A DNA stretch of 64,000 nucleotides from Brachionus sp. 'Tiscar' (taxonomy: Eukaryota > Rotifera > Eurotatoria > Ploima > Brachionidae). The notes under the pieces are model-generated. The model made no database searches. It saw only the letters and a program-made list of their open reading frames with translations, and was not told the origin of the DNA. The position numbers and the translations under genes were made by a program. Where the stretch lies: positions 27,223 through 91,222 of the forward strand of contig VANL01000050.1 of the NCBI GenBank assembly GCA_006352455.1, written 5' to 3'. Shown piece after piece: positions 48,601 through 59,140 of this stretch (positions are counted from its first letter, which is position 1; each line of letters opens with the position of its first letter).

Positions 48601-51498
48601 AGAAAAAAACTGAATAGTCCAAACCATGGCTTTTATTTGGACTTGTGACTTAAGCAACTCTGCTATTTTTTTTAATTCGGTGTTTCATACTTTTCAATAT
48701 ATTGATTACTTTATAGATTTGTCTAATGTCAAAAGAATGAACAAAAATAAGAAAAAAGAGGACTTTAAAGTGCATACTTTATAGTTAAATATTTTTTCAT
48801 TTATTTGAATGTATTTGCTTTCCTATAATCATTTGTTTTCCTATAAGCTGAGATAAAAATAAATTAAACTAAACACAATTCATAGACAAACACTGATGCT
48901 TATTTACTAGTGAAATTAATTTATTTATTTTCTATGTTAAAATGAACTATTCAATATTTTTTATAAAATATCAGAATTTATTAAGAAATTTTCTTAAAAT
49001 AAAAAGCTTAAAATGAGACAATGCGTAATTTTAGAACATAAATAAGAGCAAAATTTCTAATATAAAATACAATGGTTCAGAAAACAGTACAATGTTGTTT
49101 AATACAAAAAATAAGAAAAAAGGTTCATATAAATAAAGCATAGCAAGGTTTAGAAGAGAAGCTTCAGATGAAAGAAGTCCTTAATGCAAACGGACAAAGT
49201 TAAAAAATCTTTTATAGCTTTTTAAATGTTTTGTTTTTAAAGGAAAATAAATAAAAAAAATTATCTAAAAATTTTTGCGAATTGAAGTTTATATTGAAAA
49301 TAAAATGATCAATCAAATGAAAATTTTATGCATGCAGAATTAGACACGAGACAAGGCCGTCAAAACTTAAAAAATAATTATCTAAAAAATAAGTTTATTG
49401 GTCTTTTTCGAATGCGCTTAATACTTGTAAAGACTATTGAGTTTTTTTTTTAATCAGTACCAAACTTTATTTAAAATTTTCTTTAAAAAATTTCAAAAAA
49501 AAGAAATTACATGAAAACGAAGCATTCCACAAAAGTGTATACACATGTTGTTTTGAAATTTTACTCAACTCATCCTTTGTCTCAAAGTCATCTAATTCAA
49601 TATCAGTTAAATTAAGCACTAAATTTAAGCTATTGGATTTGATCGAACTAAAATGTGACCAATTTAGATTTCCATATTCATTAAAAAATATAAAACTTGA
49701 ACCGATCGATTTATTACGAATAATCGAATTATTTATAACCAATACATCTATAAATAATCAACCAAATTCCATATGTCTGAATAAACCAATTATTAAATAC
49801 TTGAGCACAATTGAGGAAAGCATTCTAGAACTTTTATGCTGGTCAAAAGAATCTAAGCTTTGGATCCTAATACGACAACTAAAATTGGTAAATTCGGGTT
49901 CAAATAGCAGTATTGACGTCACACAGCTGAACTACCCTTTTCCGCTTTATGATGAAGTTGGTTTCGTAAACAATTCACATTTGTCAAATTCAGGCTCTTC
50001 AGCCAGCATCTTATCGGCAGCTGTTCTAACCAACTCCAAAAGTGAATCTTCACCAGCCAAGCCAACAATTACTCGAGTCGTTTGCTCAACAAATTCATCA
50101 ACAACAACCACTGTAGCTAATGACAATGTTATTCTTACAACTAAAACTTTGCCTAACAATTCCACAAAACAAATTCAAGTTTTGACCCTCACGCCTACTG
50201 GATCTAAAGCTAAATATTCCAAAAATACTAGACTTTTGAATATGACAAATTTTTTGACTTATTTTTTTCGAAAATTTTACAATTTAGCAAATTTTCGTTT
50301 GAGAAATTTACTAGACAAATTAAACATTAATTACATTCTAAACGAGCCAGATAGTAATCAGCCTAATTCAAAGCAAACAATCACTCCTATAGCAGCTACA
50401 TCAACGCCTGTTTTGACACCTGTAACTTCGTCACATATTAAACCTATTCAAACTCAAAATAGTGAGAAACATCAAATTTTACTTAAAAAAATTTGGAACA
50501 TTTTTGAATACTCGTTATGTTTTGGTATTGAAACAAACAATAGTCTAATACGAGGCAGACATTTGGATCAAATTTTACTCTGTGCCGTTTATTTAGCATG
50601 CAAATTGACCAATTTACCAATTTTGTTCACTGATATTTTGAAAGCATATAAATCATTAAGACCAGACTCAAGTACAATTTATCGAGATGTTTTACTTGAC
50701 AAGGGCGAGTATTACGCTGATCTCATCCAGTTTTATAACACAATTTACATCAAGTCTATGAAAGAATTTGCGTTAAAGCTTAATACAAAATTCAATAGCC
50801 AAAATGTAAATAACTCAGAGAATAAAATGGTCATTACTCCTGTTAATAATTTGCATTTGTTATCGCCTGTGCCAAGACCCACTCAAATAAATCTAAACAT
50901 AAATTTACAATTTACATCAAGAAAAATAATGAGCCAAAGACCAATATTTATATCGCCGAGTAGAGACCGTTTGGTTTCGAGTACAGCTCAGTTTGTTCAG
51001 CCAATAAATAGCAAGTACACTGGCAGAAATAAATTGGTCTATGTCTTTGGTGATTTAGATTCGAATAAAGTTATTAATCAAATAAATGAAATGGCAAAGA
51101 AAAATGAGGTGAAAGTTCGTACATCAAACAAAAGGCTCTTTAGTGATATTTCTTCGTATACTTTACCCATTAACACATCGAACTTTAAAGCTCAGTCAGC
51201 TAGTGATGATGAACGCGATGGAAGAGTAAAGCTCACAAAAATAAGCTCGTTTGGTTCAGGACAGTCTCGTCCAGTTAATTCGAACGCAATGATTAGTCAT
51301 TCAGGTGCAACTAGCTCAAATTTCTTAAGTAAAATAGTAAGCTCAAAATTAGGCTCTACGTCTAATTCAAATTTGGTGACTATGGTGGTGAGCTCGTCGT
51401 CTAATCAAAACCAGGCGGCTAATGTAAGCATGCCGCTTGGAGCTAATTTTGCCAGACGTATACAAACAATACAAAATGAAAGAACAAATGTTAATTAG
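45652..51498 (+). CDS. Retinoblastoma-like pocket protein (p107/p130 type), 6 exons
   Basis: Nuclear regulator of E2F-dependent transcription and the cell cycle. Exons 45652-45888, 46914-47137, 47219-47469, 47522-48117, 48175-48336, 49504-51498; 1154 residues (human p107 1068, p130 1139). The N-terminal cyclin-like region carries LVNSYHLLVCCVNYMYQN and NEYYFRPQIENLF, characteristic of p107/p130 rather than RB1. Pocket A spans exons 4-6 (NENEAFHKSVYTCCFEILL, SILELLCWSKESKLW), then a Ser/Thr-rich spacer, then pocket B (KIWNIFEYSLCFG, GRHLDQILLCAVYLACKL, YRDVLL, IQFYNTIYIKSMKEFALK) and FISPSRD near the C-terminus. The acceptor of exon 6 is A-rich rather than T-rich, but phase and homology support it. 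Intron 1 holds a 387-bp MITE, intron 5 further repeat sequence. The upstream ATG is preceded directly by TAG. Confidence 0.9.
46075..46461. mobile_element. Foldback MITE, GGTATTGTG family, copy 1
   Basis: 387 bp with long imperfect inverted arms: GGTATTGTGAATTTCTAGAA at the left and GGTATTGTGAATTTCAAGAA read inward from the right. It includes inverted TGCAACTTTGTGCAACAAA / TTTGTTGCACAAAGTTGCA blocks. Flanked by the exact 9-mer GATAAAAAG (46066-46074 and 46462-46470). No protein. In intron 1 of the pocket-protein gene. Confidence 0.8.
48480..48662. mobile_element. Repeat related to the 32.15-kb foldback element
   Basis: In intron 5 of the pocket-protein gene. It contains TTTGCAATGGCTTTT and ends with ACTTGTGACTTAAGCAACTC, resembling the right end of the element at 32150-32430. 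AAGTCCAAG on the left and CTTATTTGGACTT on the right are loosely inverted. Ends uncertain. Confidence 0.35.
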
Positions 51499-51844
51499 AA
51501 TTTTTATTTTATCTGATTAAAATTATTAAAAACAAGTTGAAAAAAGTCAACAGTTTAAAAAGTCGATAATATGTATAAAATAAAAAACCTTGAAATTTTA
51601 ACACTTTTTTAGAATATAAATAATTATTTTTAGCAACTATTATTTTTGGTTCACATTTTTTGTTTTTAATTTAATCTGATTTATAACTTATGTTTATTTA
51701 TTTAATTTTAGTTTATATTAAAATAAAATATTGTAAAAGCTTATTGAATTTGCTTTCAACTTAAATTTTTTTTTTCAATTTTTTTTTGTAAAATAATCTA
51801 AAAAGAGATTAGCTAATTTTATTGTATCTTCTAACCCCAAACTC

Positions 51845-52680
51845 GACAACTTGGCCACAATATCGGAATTTTTCGGGTGTTAACCCGACAAATCTAGCTT
51901 TTTATCGGTATTGTGAATTTCAAGAATTAAAAGAAAAAAAATTCTCCTTTTGTTGATAAATAAAAATCTAAAAAAAATAAATATTTTTAAAAAAATACTG
52001 CAACTTTGTGCAACAAAATTTGTTGCATCTTTTTTACTAAAAATAATTTTTCTTATGAAAACAAAAGACAACAAATAAAGCATCAATAAGATTTATATTT
52101 ATAATTGATTTGGTTTACCTAAAAAAAAGAAAATAAAGTTTCTAGTTTAAAAAAGATGCAACAAACTAGATTACAACAAAATTGCAGTATTTTTTAAAAA
52201 TATATTATTTTTTAAAATTTATCAATAAAGGGAGAATTTTTGTTCCTTTTTTCTAGAAATTCACAATACCCCCGACAACCGAACTGAAAACTTACTCTAA
52301 ATATTTAAAACTAAACTAAAGTACTTAAATTAATAATTAAATATAATGAAGCAAAAATTAATTTATTTTAAAAAATATAAAAATTAAAAAAAAAATAAAG
52401 CCAGATTATCTAATTGTTTTTTGCATTTAACGAACCTTTATTTTAAAACTATTTTCAATGAATTGTGACTATCAACTTTAAATTATTAAATTTAAAGTTT
52501 TATTATGGCTATTAAAGTTTTAATAAATTTTTGGTATCTTTGAAATATCAAAAGACACTCAACAATTTTAAGCATTTAAATCAAGTTATTTGTTCGGTTG
52601 TCGGTTTAATATCCGAAAAAGTGGGGTATGGCTACTAAGTTGTCAAGTTTTGTTATTTATTCGAGGCTAAAGTTGATAAA
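51845..52680. mobile_element. Outer inverted-repeat element interrupted by a MITE
   Basis: Left arm AAACTCGACAACTTGG, then TTTTTCGGGTGTTAACCCGAC; right arm, read inward, AAACTTGACAACTTAG, then TTTTTCGGATATTAAACCGAC. These are inverted copies about 50 bp long with a diverged middle. The left arm is split by the nested MITE: CCCGACAA occurs on both sides of it (51883-51890 and 52271-52278), and removing the insertion restores a continuous GTTAACCCGACAACCGAAC. Confidence 0.6.
51891..52270. mobile_element. Foldback MITE, GGTATTGTG family, copy 2, nested
   Basis: Same family as 46075-46461, in the opposite orientation. Inverted arms GGTATTGTGAATTTCAAGAA (from 51907) and GGTATTGTGAATTTCTAGAA (inward from 52270). 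The 16 bases before 51907 (ATCTAGCTTTTTATC and neighbours) equal the reverse complement of the sequence just right of copy 1. The 8-mer CCCGACAA flanks the whole unit, so these extra bases moved with it. Confidence 0.75.
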
Positions 52681-53259
52681 GCTTTAGTTGCAAAACAACC
52701 AACAACCAAGTTTGGTTTTTATTTAAAAATTAAAAAAAATATCTTTATTTTTTTTAATTTGTGTTTTGTGTTTCATTTGTAACACTTTAAATGTGGTTCG
52801 TTTAATGTATTTTATTAAAAACTTATCTAACAAAAAAATTTCCTATTTTAGATCAGATAGGTATTACTAAAAAATATTTGAAACATCGCACTTTTTCTAT
52901 GTTATTTCAACATTGGATACATTTTTTAATTCAAACACAAAAAATTAAATCATATACATATTTAGGTATTTTTATTTATTTATTTAAAATAGGGACTGAG
53001 GCCGTTTTCCGACCACTTAGGTATTGCTTTAATTTTTTATTATTTCTTTTTGATCAGGTTTTAAAATAATTAAATTAGTAACAAAAACTTGTAGCTTGTT
53101 AAAAATTTACCACGAAAAAATCTTAGAATTTTTAAAAATCTCTTTTTAAAGTATGAAAATGTCTAAAGCCGCCTATTAAGTGCTGCCAATTAATAAAATA
53201 AAACTAAAACCATTATTGATAAATTACAAAAGTTTTAAAATTTCGGACTCTCACAATTT

Positions 53260-54035
53260 TCAATCCAGCTTAAAAGGAGACCTACATATGCTACACAAGA
53301 TCATTGAAAATATATGTGGCCTTTCACTGAAAAGAATACAAAAGGAATACTACAAAATCTCTTCAGCAAGATTTTGAGGCAAGAAACAATACCAGAGGAC
53401 TGGTCAATAGGCCGCATAGTCAAGTTCCCTACAAAAAGCAACAAAATGATTTGTGACAATTGGCGAGATGTAACAATGCTACCCAATAGCAACCAGAGCG
53501 TTCTGCAGCAGAGCGTTTTCTCAATATCTTAGAAAGAATAAGAAATCCTTTGAATCATAATCTTAGAAGGATTTAGACTAGGAAGAGGTTGCATAGATCA
53601 GATAATTGCTCTTAGAAACATCATAGAACGTGGAAAACTCCCTTTTATCATAGATTCATTGTCTTTAAAAAAGTGTTTGATAGAATACACAGAGAAACCT
53701 TATTGGTCATACAAAGATCTTACGGTCTGTCACAGAAGATAGCTAACTTGATGAAACTATTCCATGAGATTTTTAAGTTTTGCATGATTCTAGTAAAAGG
53801 ACAATCTGAGAGCTTCAAAGTGTCAAGTGTGCGTTCTCTCCCCAATACTTATTCAAGTATTGGGGAGAGAACGATTGAAAATATATACTTATTCTAATAC
53901 TGATTAACTTTGTCATCAGAAAACAGACAACAACTGTATCAGGTTAATCGAAGGGTTATACAATGGGGATTAACAACTAAGCTTGAAGATTTAGACTTTG
54001 CGCATGATCTGGTGTTAATATCTAATAAAGAAAGG
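53260..54035 (+). pseudogene. Non-LTR retrotransposon reverse transcriptase, degenerate
   Basis: Frames joined by frameshifts encode recognisable LINE reverse transcriptase pieces: QETIPEDWSIGRIVKFP, FKKVFDRIHRETLLVIQRSYG and LEDLDFAHDLVLI. The catalytic FADD-type motif reads FAHD. The conserved RQGC part is missing where a perfect palindrome sits (53832-53873). 5' truncated, no endonuclease seen. The tail of the same element resumes at about 54596. Confidence 0.75.
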
Positions 54036-54595
54036 CATGCTAATTTTTAATAACTGAAATTTCTGATTCTATCACCAATTTTATTAAATGATTTTATTTT
54101 TACAAGCAGTATTTTCGAAATTCTAATTTTATTTAAGATCAAAGATTAACACAAGAATTGTGATTTCTATCAATTTGAAAAAAAAAAATAAAAACATAAC
54201 ATAAGTCTATTATTTTGTGTTACATTCCAAGCTCTGGTCTTTTTTTTCTACGTGCTTTGGGCTTTTGACCTAAAACTGAATCAAAATTTTTTTCTGGAAT
54301 TACTGTTAGCTTTTGACAAACTGCAATAGTTTTTAGGAAGTTAGGAGATTATCTTCATCTCAGCCACTTTCATTTATATTGTCACTTTCTTCTTGTCCAG
54401 ATCCATTAATATTTTGATTATTATAAATAATATTTTCAATTTAGATTTTAATCATTTTTTGTTATAATTTGAGAAAAATGAAAATACAATTGAGAATTTA
54501 ATATGCATTAAAACATAAATAATATTTTTTAGGAATTTAGAAAAATAATTTATGATTTTAGTAAAATTAGTGATGTAATCAAAAATAAATAGCCA
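54036..54595. other. Foreign segment inside the dead retrotransposon
   Basis: Interrupts the reverse-transcriptase reading between the polymerase core and the C-terminal part. AT-rich, with a pseudogene-like minus-strand fragment at 54220-54407 listed separately. I see no clean terminal repeats, so it may be an insertion or a rearrangement. Confidence 0.4.
54220..54407 (-). pseudogene. Broken C-terminal fragment of an unknown protein
   Basis: Minus-strand translation gives an acidic start (NINGSGQEESDNINESG), an in-frame TGA, then after a frameshift NFLKTIAVCQKLTVIPEKNF and KPKARRKKRPELGM before a stop. The codon-like composition and basic terminus suggest a once-coding 3' end, now broken. 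Family not recognised. Confidence 0.4.
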
Positions 54596-54960
54596 TTAAC
54601 GCCAATTTGGATTCCATCGATGGTACACAAATCGAGTGTGAGAGGGAATTCACATACCTAGGAAGCAACATCAGCAAAAAAATGAAAACATACATCAATG
54701 TGACTTTCAAAAGCAAAGAGTGTCTTTAATAGATTCCGACCATCATGGAAATCGGACAACTAAAGCAAAGGATCAATACTTAAACTGTACAACACTCAAA
54801 AGATACAAGGTAAAGCTCTTCAATTGACTCCTCAAGGACGACAAGCAGTAACATGAGATCACGAAAGAGCTCACCGAAATGGGAATGACACGGTTAGAAG
54901 CAAGGGTGAAGGCGAAAGATCGATCTGAGTAGAAATAAAAGTAATGACCGTATGTTCCAC
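54596..54960 (+). pseudogene. C-terminal tail of the same non-LTR retrotransposon
   Basis: Contains DGTQIECEREFTYLGSNISK, LKLYNTQK and, near the end, EITKELTEMGMTRLEARVKA followed by KDRSE and VCSTRNE. These are typical of the region after the polymerase domain in LINE proteins. Frameshifts and stops break it. It follows the polymerase part after a 560-bp interruption. Confidence 0.65.
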
Positions 54961-55175
54961 AAGGAACGAGTGAGAAAACAATTATACATTGGAATATTTT
55001 GAAAAGATTTTAATAAGCTTAAATGGCAGCTTTTTATAAGCTTAAATTTTTTTGCTTTTAAAAATTAATGAGATTAATTCTTCAAGTGGATAAATCTCTT
55101 AGTAATTGTTGGAATTTTGAATTAAAAAAAATTATTTTAAATATATATTATATTTTATTAGAAAATTTTTATTTT

Positions 55176-55476
55176 CTAAAAGAAAAATCCGTCTCTTTCT
55201 TGGGAATCAAACCCGTCTATTTCATCAGAATCAAAGCTTTCAATTTGATCATACATCATTCCATCAAACGGCTCCATATGAGTAGACTCATTAGATTTAT
55301 TCAAATTTTGAGTTGCGTTCGTATTATTTAAAGTCTCTGGTAAAGTTGTCTCAACTGCATCTTAATTAATCAGTTCCTAAAATACAATTTATTTTAGAAT
55401 TTCAAAAATTACCATTTTGATGAAAAAACAAAACTAAAGTAATACAAATGCTCAATAATTTCATTTTTCTAATCAT
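55176..55476 (-). CDS. Small secreted acidic peptide, 2 exons
   Basis: Exon 1 55476-55413 encodes an ideal signal peptide (MIRKMKLLSICITLVLFF); exon 2 55360-55176 completes an 82-residue protein. The 52-nt intron has GT-AG ends and keeps phase 1. The mature part is Thr/Asn-rich and then acidic, with a repeated motif (ESFDSDEIDGFDSQERDGFFF, where DxFDS occurs twice and DGF twice), ending in three Phe and TAG. One possible N-glycosylation site each at NNTN and NES. No cysteines and no dibasic cleavage sites, so a classical neuropeptide precursor is unlikely. Function unknown. Confidence 0.65.
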
Positions 55477-56491
55477 TTTTTTAAAATTTAATTAAATTAT
55501 TTTTTTTATTTATTTTAATTTATCTGCGCATGCTTAAATAGGAATTTAATGGAATTCAGGTCATAAAAATTATTTTGGTCAAGTAAAATTTAGATCGTGT
55601 AACAAAGAAAAAATTTAACATAAAATTTTATTTTAAAACTTTTTTAAATTATTAATAAAAATTTTTTTTCATAACAATAAACCATAAAAAAATATTATTA
55701 AAATGAGAATGAAATGAAAAAAAGATCTCATCTCAATAAAAAAAAATCTTAATCTGAATAAAGAAAATTATAAAAGGCAACGAAAAAAATAAAGAAATGT
55801 TTAAAAAATTTATTTAATTTTTTCAAATGGTCAACAGATAATTGAAAGCCTGGTTTCTAGCAAACTCATCTGACCATTAGTATTTTTTTTTTCTAATAGG
55901 ACCAAAAATTTATACTAAAAACTATCACATAAATGTGCTAATCATTTGCTAAATATTTCGACGAATAATTTTCTAATGCATTCTTCAATACTCAACTAAA
56001 TTAAAAAATATCCAAAATTGTCATTTTCTCTTATTGATGTATCAGTGACTGATGTCTTTTAAGTATTCTGTCAGTGACCTCAATTACTAAAACACTTGAC
56101 TAAAGCTGTCTAATCTGTCCGTAATTTGTGTGTTAGGCAAACGTATGCTAGTCCGGTTTTATTAGTCCTATGGACTAAGAATTTGTTTTGAAGCTAACGC
56201 GATCTAACTAAACTAGCGTCTCAATTCTCTTAGTCTCAGTTTTCTTTCAGACAAATTTCTATTAATTTAAAGCAAAAAACTTAGTACAGTTAAAATTTTC
56301 ATTTAAATTCTAAATTAAAATTTTACTCACCCGATTAAATCAAGTGAAAAATTTAAAAATTAACAATAACAAAAAACAAAACATACCTGAGAGTAGAGAA
56401 AATGGCAATTCAGACATTCATTGAATATTGAAAGATGCTTAATAAATTATACATATGTTTTGTACATTTAATATCATGGTCTATCAGTTGT
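55477..56491. other. Intergenic region with a GC-richer block
   Basis: Mostly A/T tracts. About 56040-56250 is richer in G and C, with several CTAG/ACTAG words, a TTAGTCC-TAT-GGACTAA hairpin and two TCAGTGAC words. No frame is convincing. It could be 3' UTR of the hnRNP gene or an old repeat. Confidence 0.4.
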
Positions 56492-58041
56492 TTATTTTCT
56501 TTTATTGCGCCCTAGTTAAAAAGATATAAGAATTATTCAAGATTTCTTCATTTTTCAAAGCAAAATTCTACATAATTATTTTCACAAATGGTCTTGTGTT
56601 TATTTTTTAAATTAAAAAAAGATGTTAAAGACTATTTACCAGAGTAAGGTGCGTTTCTTGAAAATTGTTGTCTATTATTTGTTTTAATAGGACCCGGCCC
56701 ATTCATATTTTTATTCTTATTATTTGACCATCCATTAAAATCTAAAAAAAAAAATTAATTTTCTATCAAATTTTTAATAGTTTGGCAATAATCACCATCA
56801 AAATCATCGTTTGCGAAATTCATATTTCTATTATTAGAATTCATAGGCATGGAATTTGGCTGTCTTCTATTCATATCAGGCATGTTAAAAAGACCATTGT
56901 TATTTGGCATATTTCCATTTAAATCCATGTTGTTATTCATAGGATTATTGTTAAACGGCATGGGCATATTATTGGCAGCAGCTTCGAACATTTTTTGTGC
57001 AAACATTGCAAAGTTGTTCATATTCATATTGTTCATAAAAGGAGCATTGTTGTTAGACATAAGCGAATTATTAGGCCTAAAATTATCTGGAGTACCAAAC
57101 ATACCCGGTCCGTTGTTAAATTGATTATTATTTCTGCCATTTTGTCTATTATTAGAATTATGTTTAGAGAAATTTTTCTGATTTGAATTTTGATGAGAAT
57201 TTTGATTGTCTTTTGGCAAAGCTTTTTTAACTGCCAGTGACTGACCATTGACATTATGAAATTTTTCCAGGACAATTTTGTCGACTGGATCGTAATCATT
57301 GAATGTTATGAATCCAAAACCTCTTAATTTGTTAGTCTCTTTATCTCTCATTATGACACAATCATCAATTTTTCCATATTTGCCAAAATGATTTTCTAAA
57401 TCAGATTCAGAAATTCCGTCTTTTATTGCTCCTACAAATAGCTTAGTAGTGCTTGATTCAGCGCCTGGTTTACCAGATTCTTCTCTGGGTGTTGCTCGCT
57501 TGGTTTCAAGGTCTCTTCCATCCAATTTGTGAGGTCTAGCTTTCTGGAGATCATCAACCATTGATGATTTAGTATATGTGATAAAACCGAAACCTCTAGA
57601 TTTTCCTGTTTTTGATTCCTTCATTATTACAGAGTCAAGTATTTCGCCAAATCGGCTGAAATAGTTTTTCAGTGACTCTTCGGTTGTTGTATAATTTAAA
57701 CTGCCAATGAACACTTTGCGAGTAATCTCAGGTTCTAAAGTGCTTAGGTCGATTTTGCCTTTACTTTCAAATTGACCATTTTGATTCTGTTGCGCCGATT
57801 CAGAGTGACCATTTTGATTTTCTTGCACTGGTTCATGTTGGCCATTTTGGTTTGTGTTATTTTGATCAGAATTTTCAACTGGCTGATTCGAAGCTGATTC
57901 AAGTTGTCCATTTTTGTCTGTATCATTAGTGGCATTATGGCCATTTTGAGTTTGAGTTGATTCTTCTTTATCTGGTACAATATTTTGTACTTGATCCAAA
58001 GAAGCTTCCGATTGAGAGTTTTGAAATATTTCCTCTGACAT
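56492..58041 (-). CDS. hnRNP A/B-type RNA-binding protein, 3 exons
   Basis: Nuclear shuttling pre-mRNA-binding protein. Exons 58041-56796, 56741-56640, 56511-56492; 455 residues. The ATG is taken at 58041 (MSEEIF) because upstream codons in frame lack ATG. An N-terminal Gln/Asn-rich region repeats NGQ/NGH-x-E/S units (~20-105). RRM1 has KVFIGSLNY and RGFGFITY, then the A/B linker-type ARPHKLDGRDLETKRA; RRM2 has KLFVGAIK and RGFGFITF, then VDKIVLEKFHNVNGQ. The Asn/Met-rich C-terminus is prion-like. The two short 3' exons add NGPGPIK to FSRNAPYSGRNKRK, resembling the M9 transport signal with an R-x2-PY element, which supports these exons. Ortholog level: hnRNP A1/A2 or insect Hrb proteins. Confidence 0.9.
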
Positions 58042-58689
58042 AATTAACTTTTTCAAAATATAATTTTTTATTTTAATAAAAAATAAGTGAAAAGATGTTT
58101 ATTTGTTGGTTTATAAATGGCTGACGATCTTTTATTTATGAACAGACATAAAAATTATTTTCAATCATAATTTTTATGTCTAATGCAAGTATTTTTAGAG
58201 CAGAATTTTTTTCTAGATAATTCTGATTTTATTCAAATATTATTATTATTATAAACTTAGTTTAGAGACGTAAATATGATGTTATTTTTGTTGTCTTAAA
58301 TTTTTATATTTAATTTTTTTAACAAAAATTTTAAATAAAATTAATGAAAAATTGAAAAATATTAAAAATAAAAAAAGAATTTCAAAAATTAAGTTTATGC
58401 TTGAAAGTTAGCTACTGAAATCTTTCATATTCTTTATAAGCTACTGGATACAAATCGATTGATACAAAACAGAAATGTTTTTAAGTCTCAAATCCTTTAG
58501 TCTAGTTACTTGAATTAAAAATTTTAAATCAATAATTATATTAATATAAGTTACAACAAGCTAGCAAGCTAGACTTGTGAAGATGGGAAACAGTAGGATT
58601 CCATCTATGGTAACTGTGGTATGTACACTTAATCAGTAAAATTCATTATGTCAGTTAATAATTAGTTAAAATGATAAAAATGTTTAAAG
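58042..58689. other. Region 5' of the hnRNP gene
   Basis: Should contain the hnRNP promoter. AT-rich, no supportable frame. A small inverted repeat occurs near 58555-58580 (ACAAGCTAG / CTAGACTTGT). Confidence 0.45.
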
Positions 58690-59140
58690 AAGAAGAACAG
58701 TGTCGTGGAGAATTGGTTTGTTGTAAGTAATTTGGTTCAATGTTGAGAAGGATGGGGGCCTCGAGTCCAAGATTGTTATTCGTTAGGTCAACATTCCCTC
58801 GTGTCGATTCTACCAAGCCTGAGGACTTCATCCACGGTAGGTTTCTCCTTCCGTCTTTACTTATCCAGTCTGTTCTTTAATTGATTGATGGATAGGGATT
58901 GAACGACCTCTTGGAGTAGGACGTTTCATGGCATAGTTAATCTATAAGTGAATAAGTGCTCTCTCTGTTGACTGGTGACTGGGAGTGTTTGGACAAAGTT
59001 GTGCTGACTGGAGTTTCTTCTTGTTCTTCCGTTGACTTCGACAGACGGAGCTATAAGCCAGGTTACAATGTTAGTGCCTGTGTAACAAGAATTGAATAAG
59101 ATTACCTATTGGCCTCCTGTCCTCCAGAGGAGTCATATTA
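58690..59140 (-). pseudogene. Second non-LTR retrotransposon, C-terminal relic
   Basis: A GC-rich island in the AT-rich background. The minus strand reads RPIGNLIQ, then HLFTYRLTMP, NVLLQEVVQSLSINQLKNRLDK with stops and shifts, matching the usual ending of LINE reverse transcriptases (front of type RLVxxWNxLPxxVVxAxSxNxFKNRLDK). 5' truncated and dead. Confidence 0.65.
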
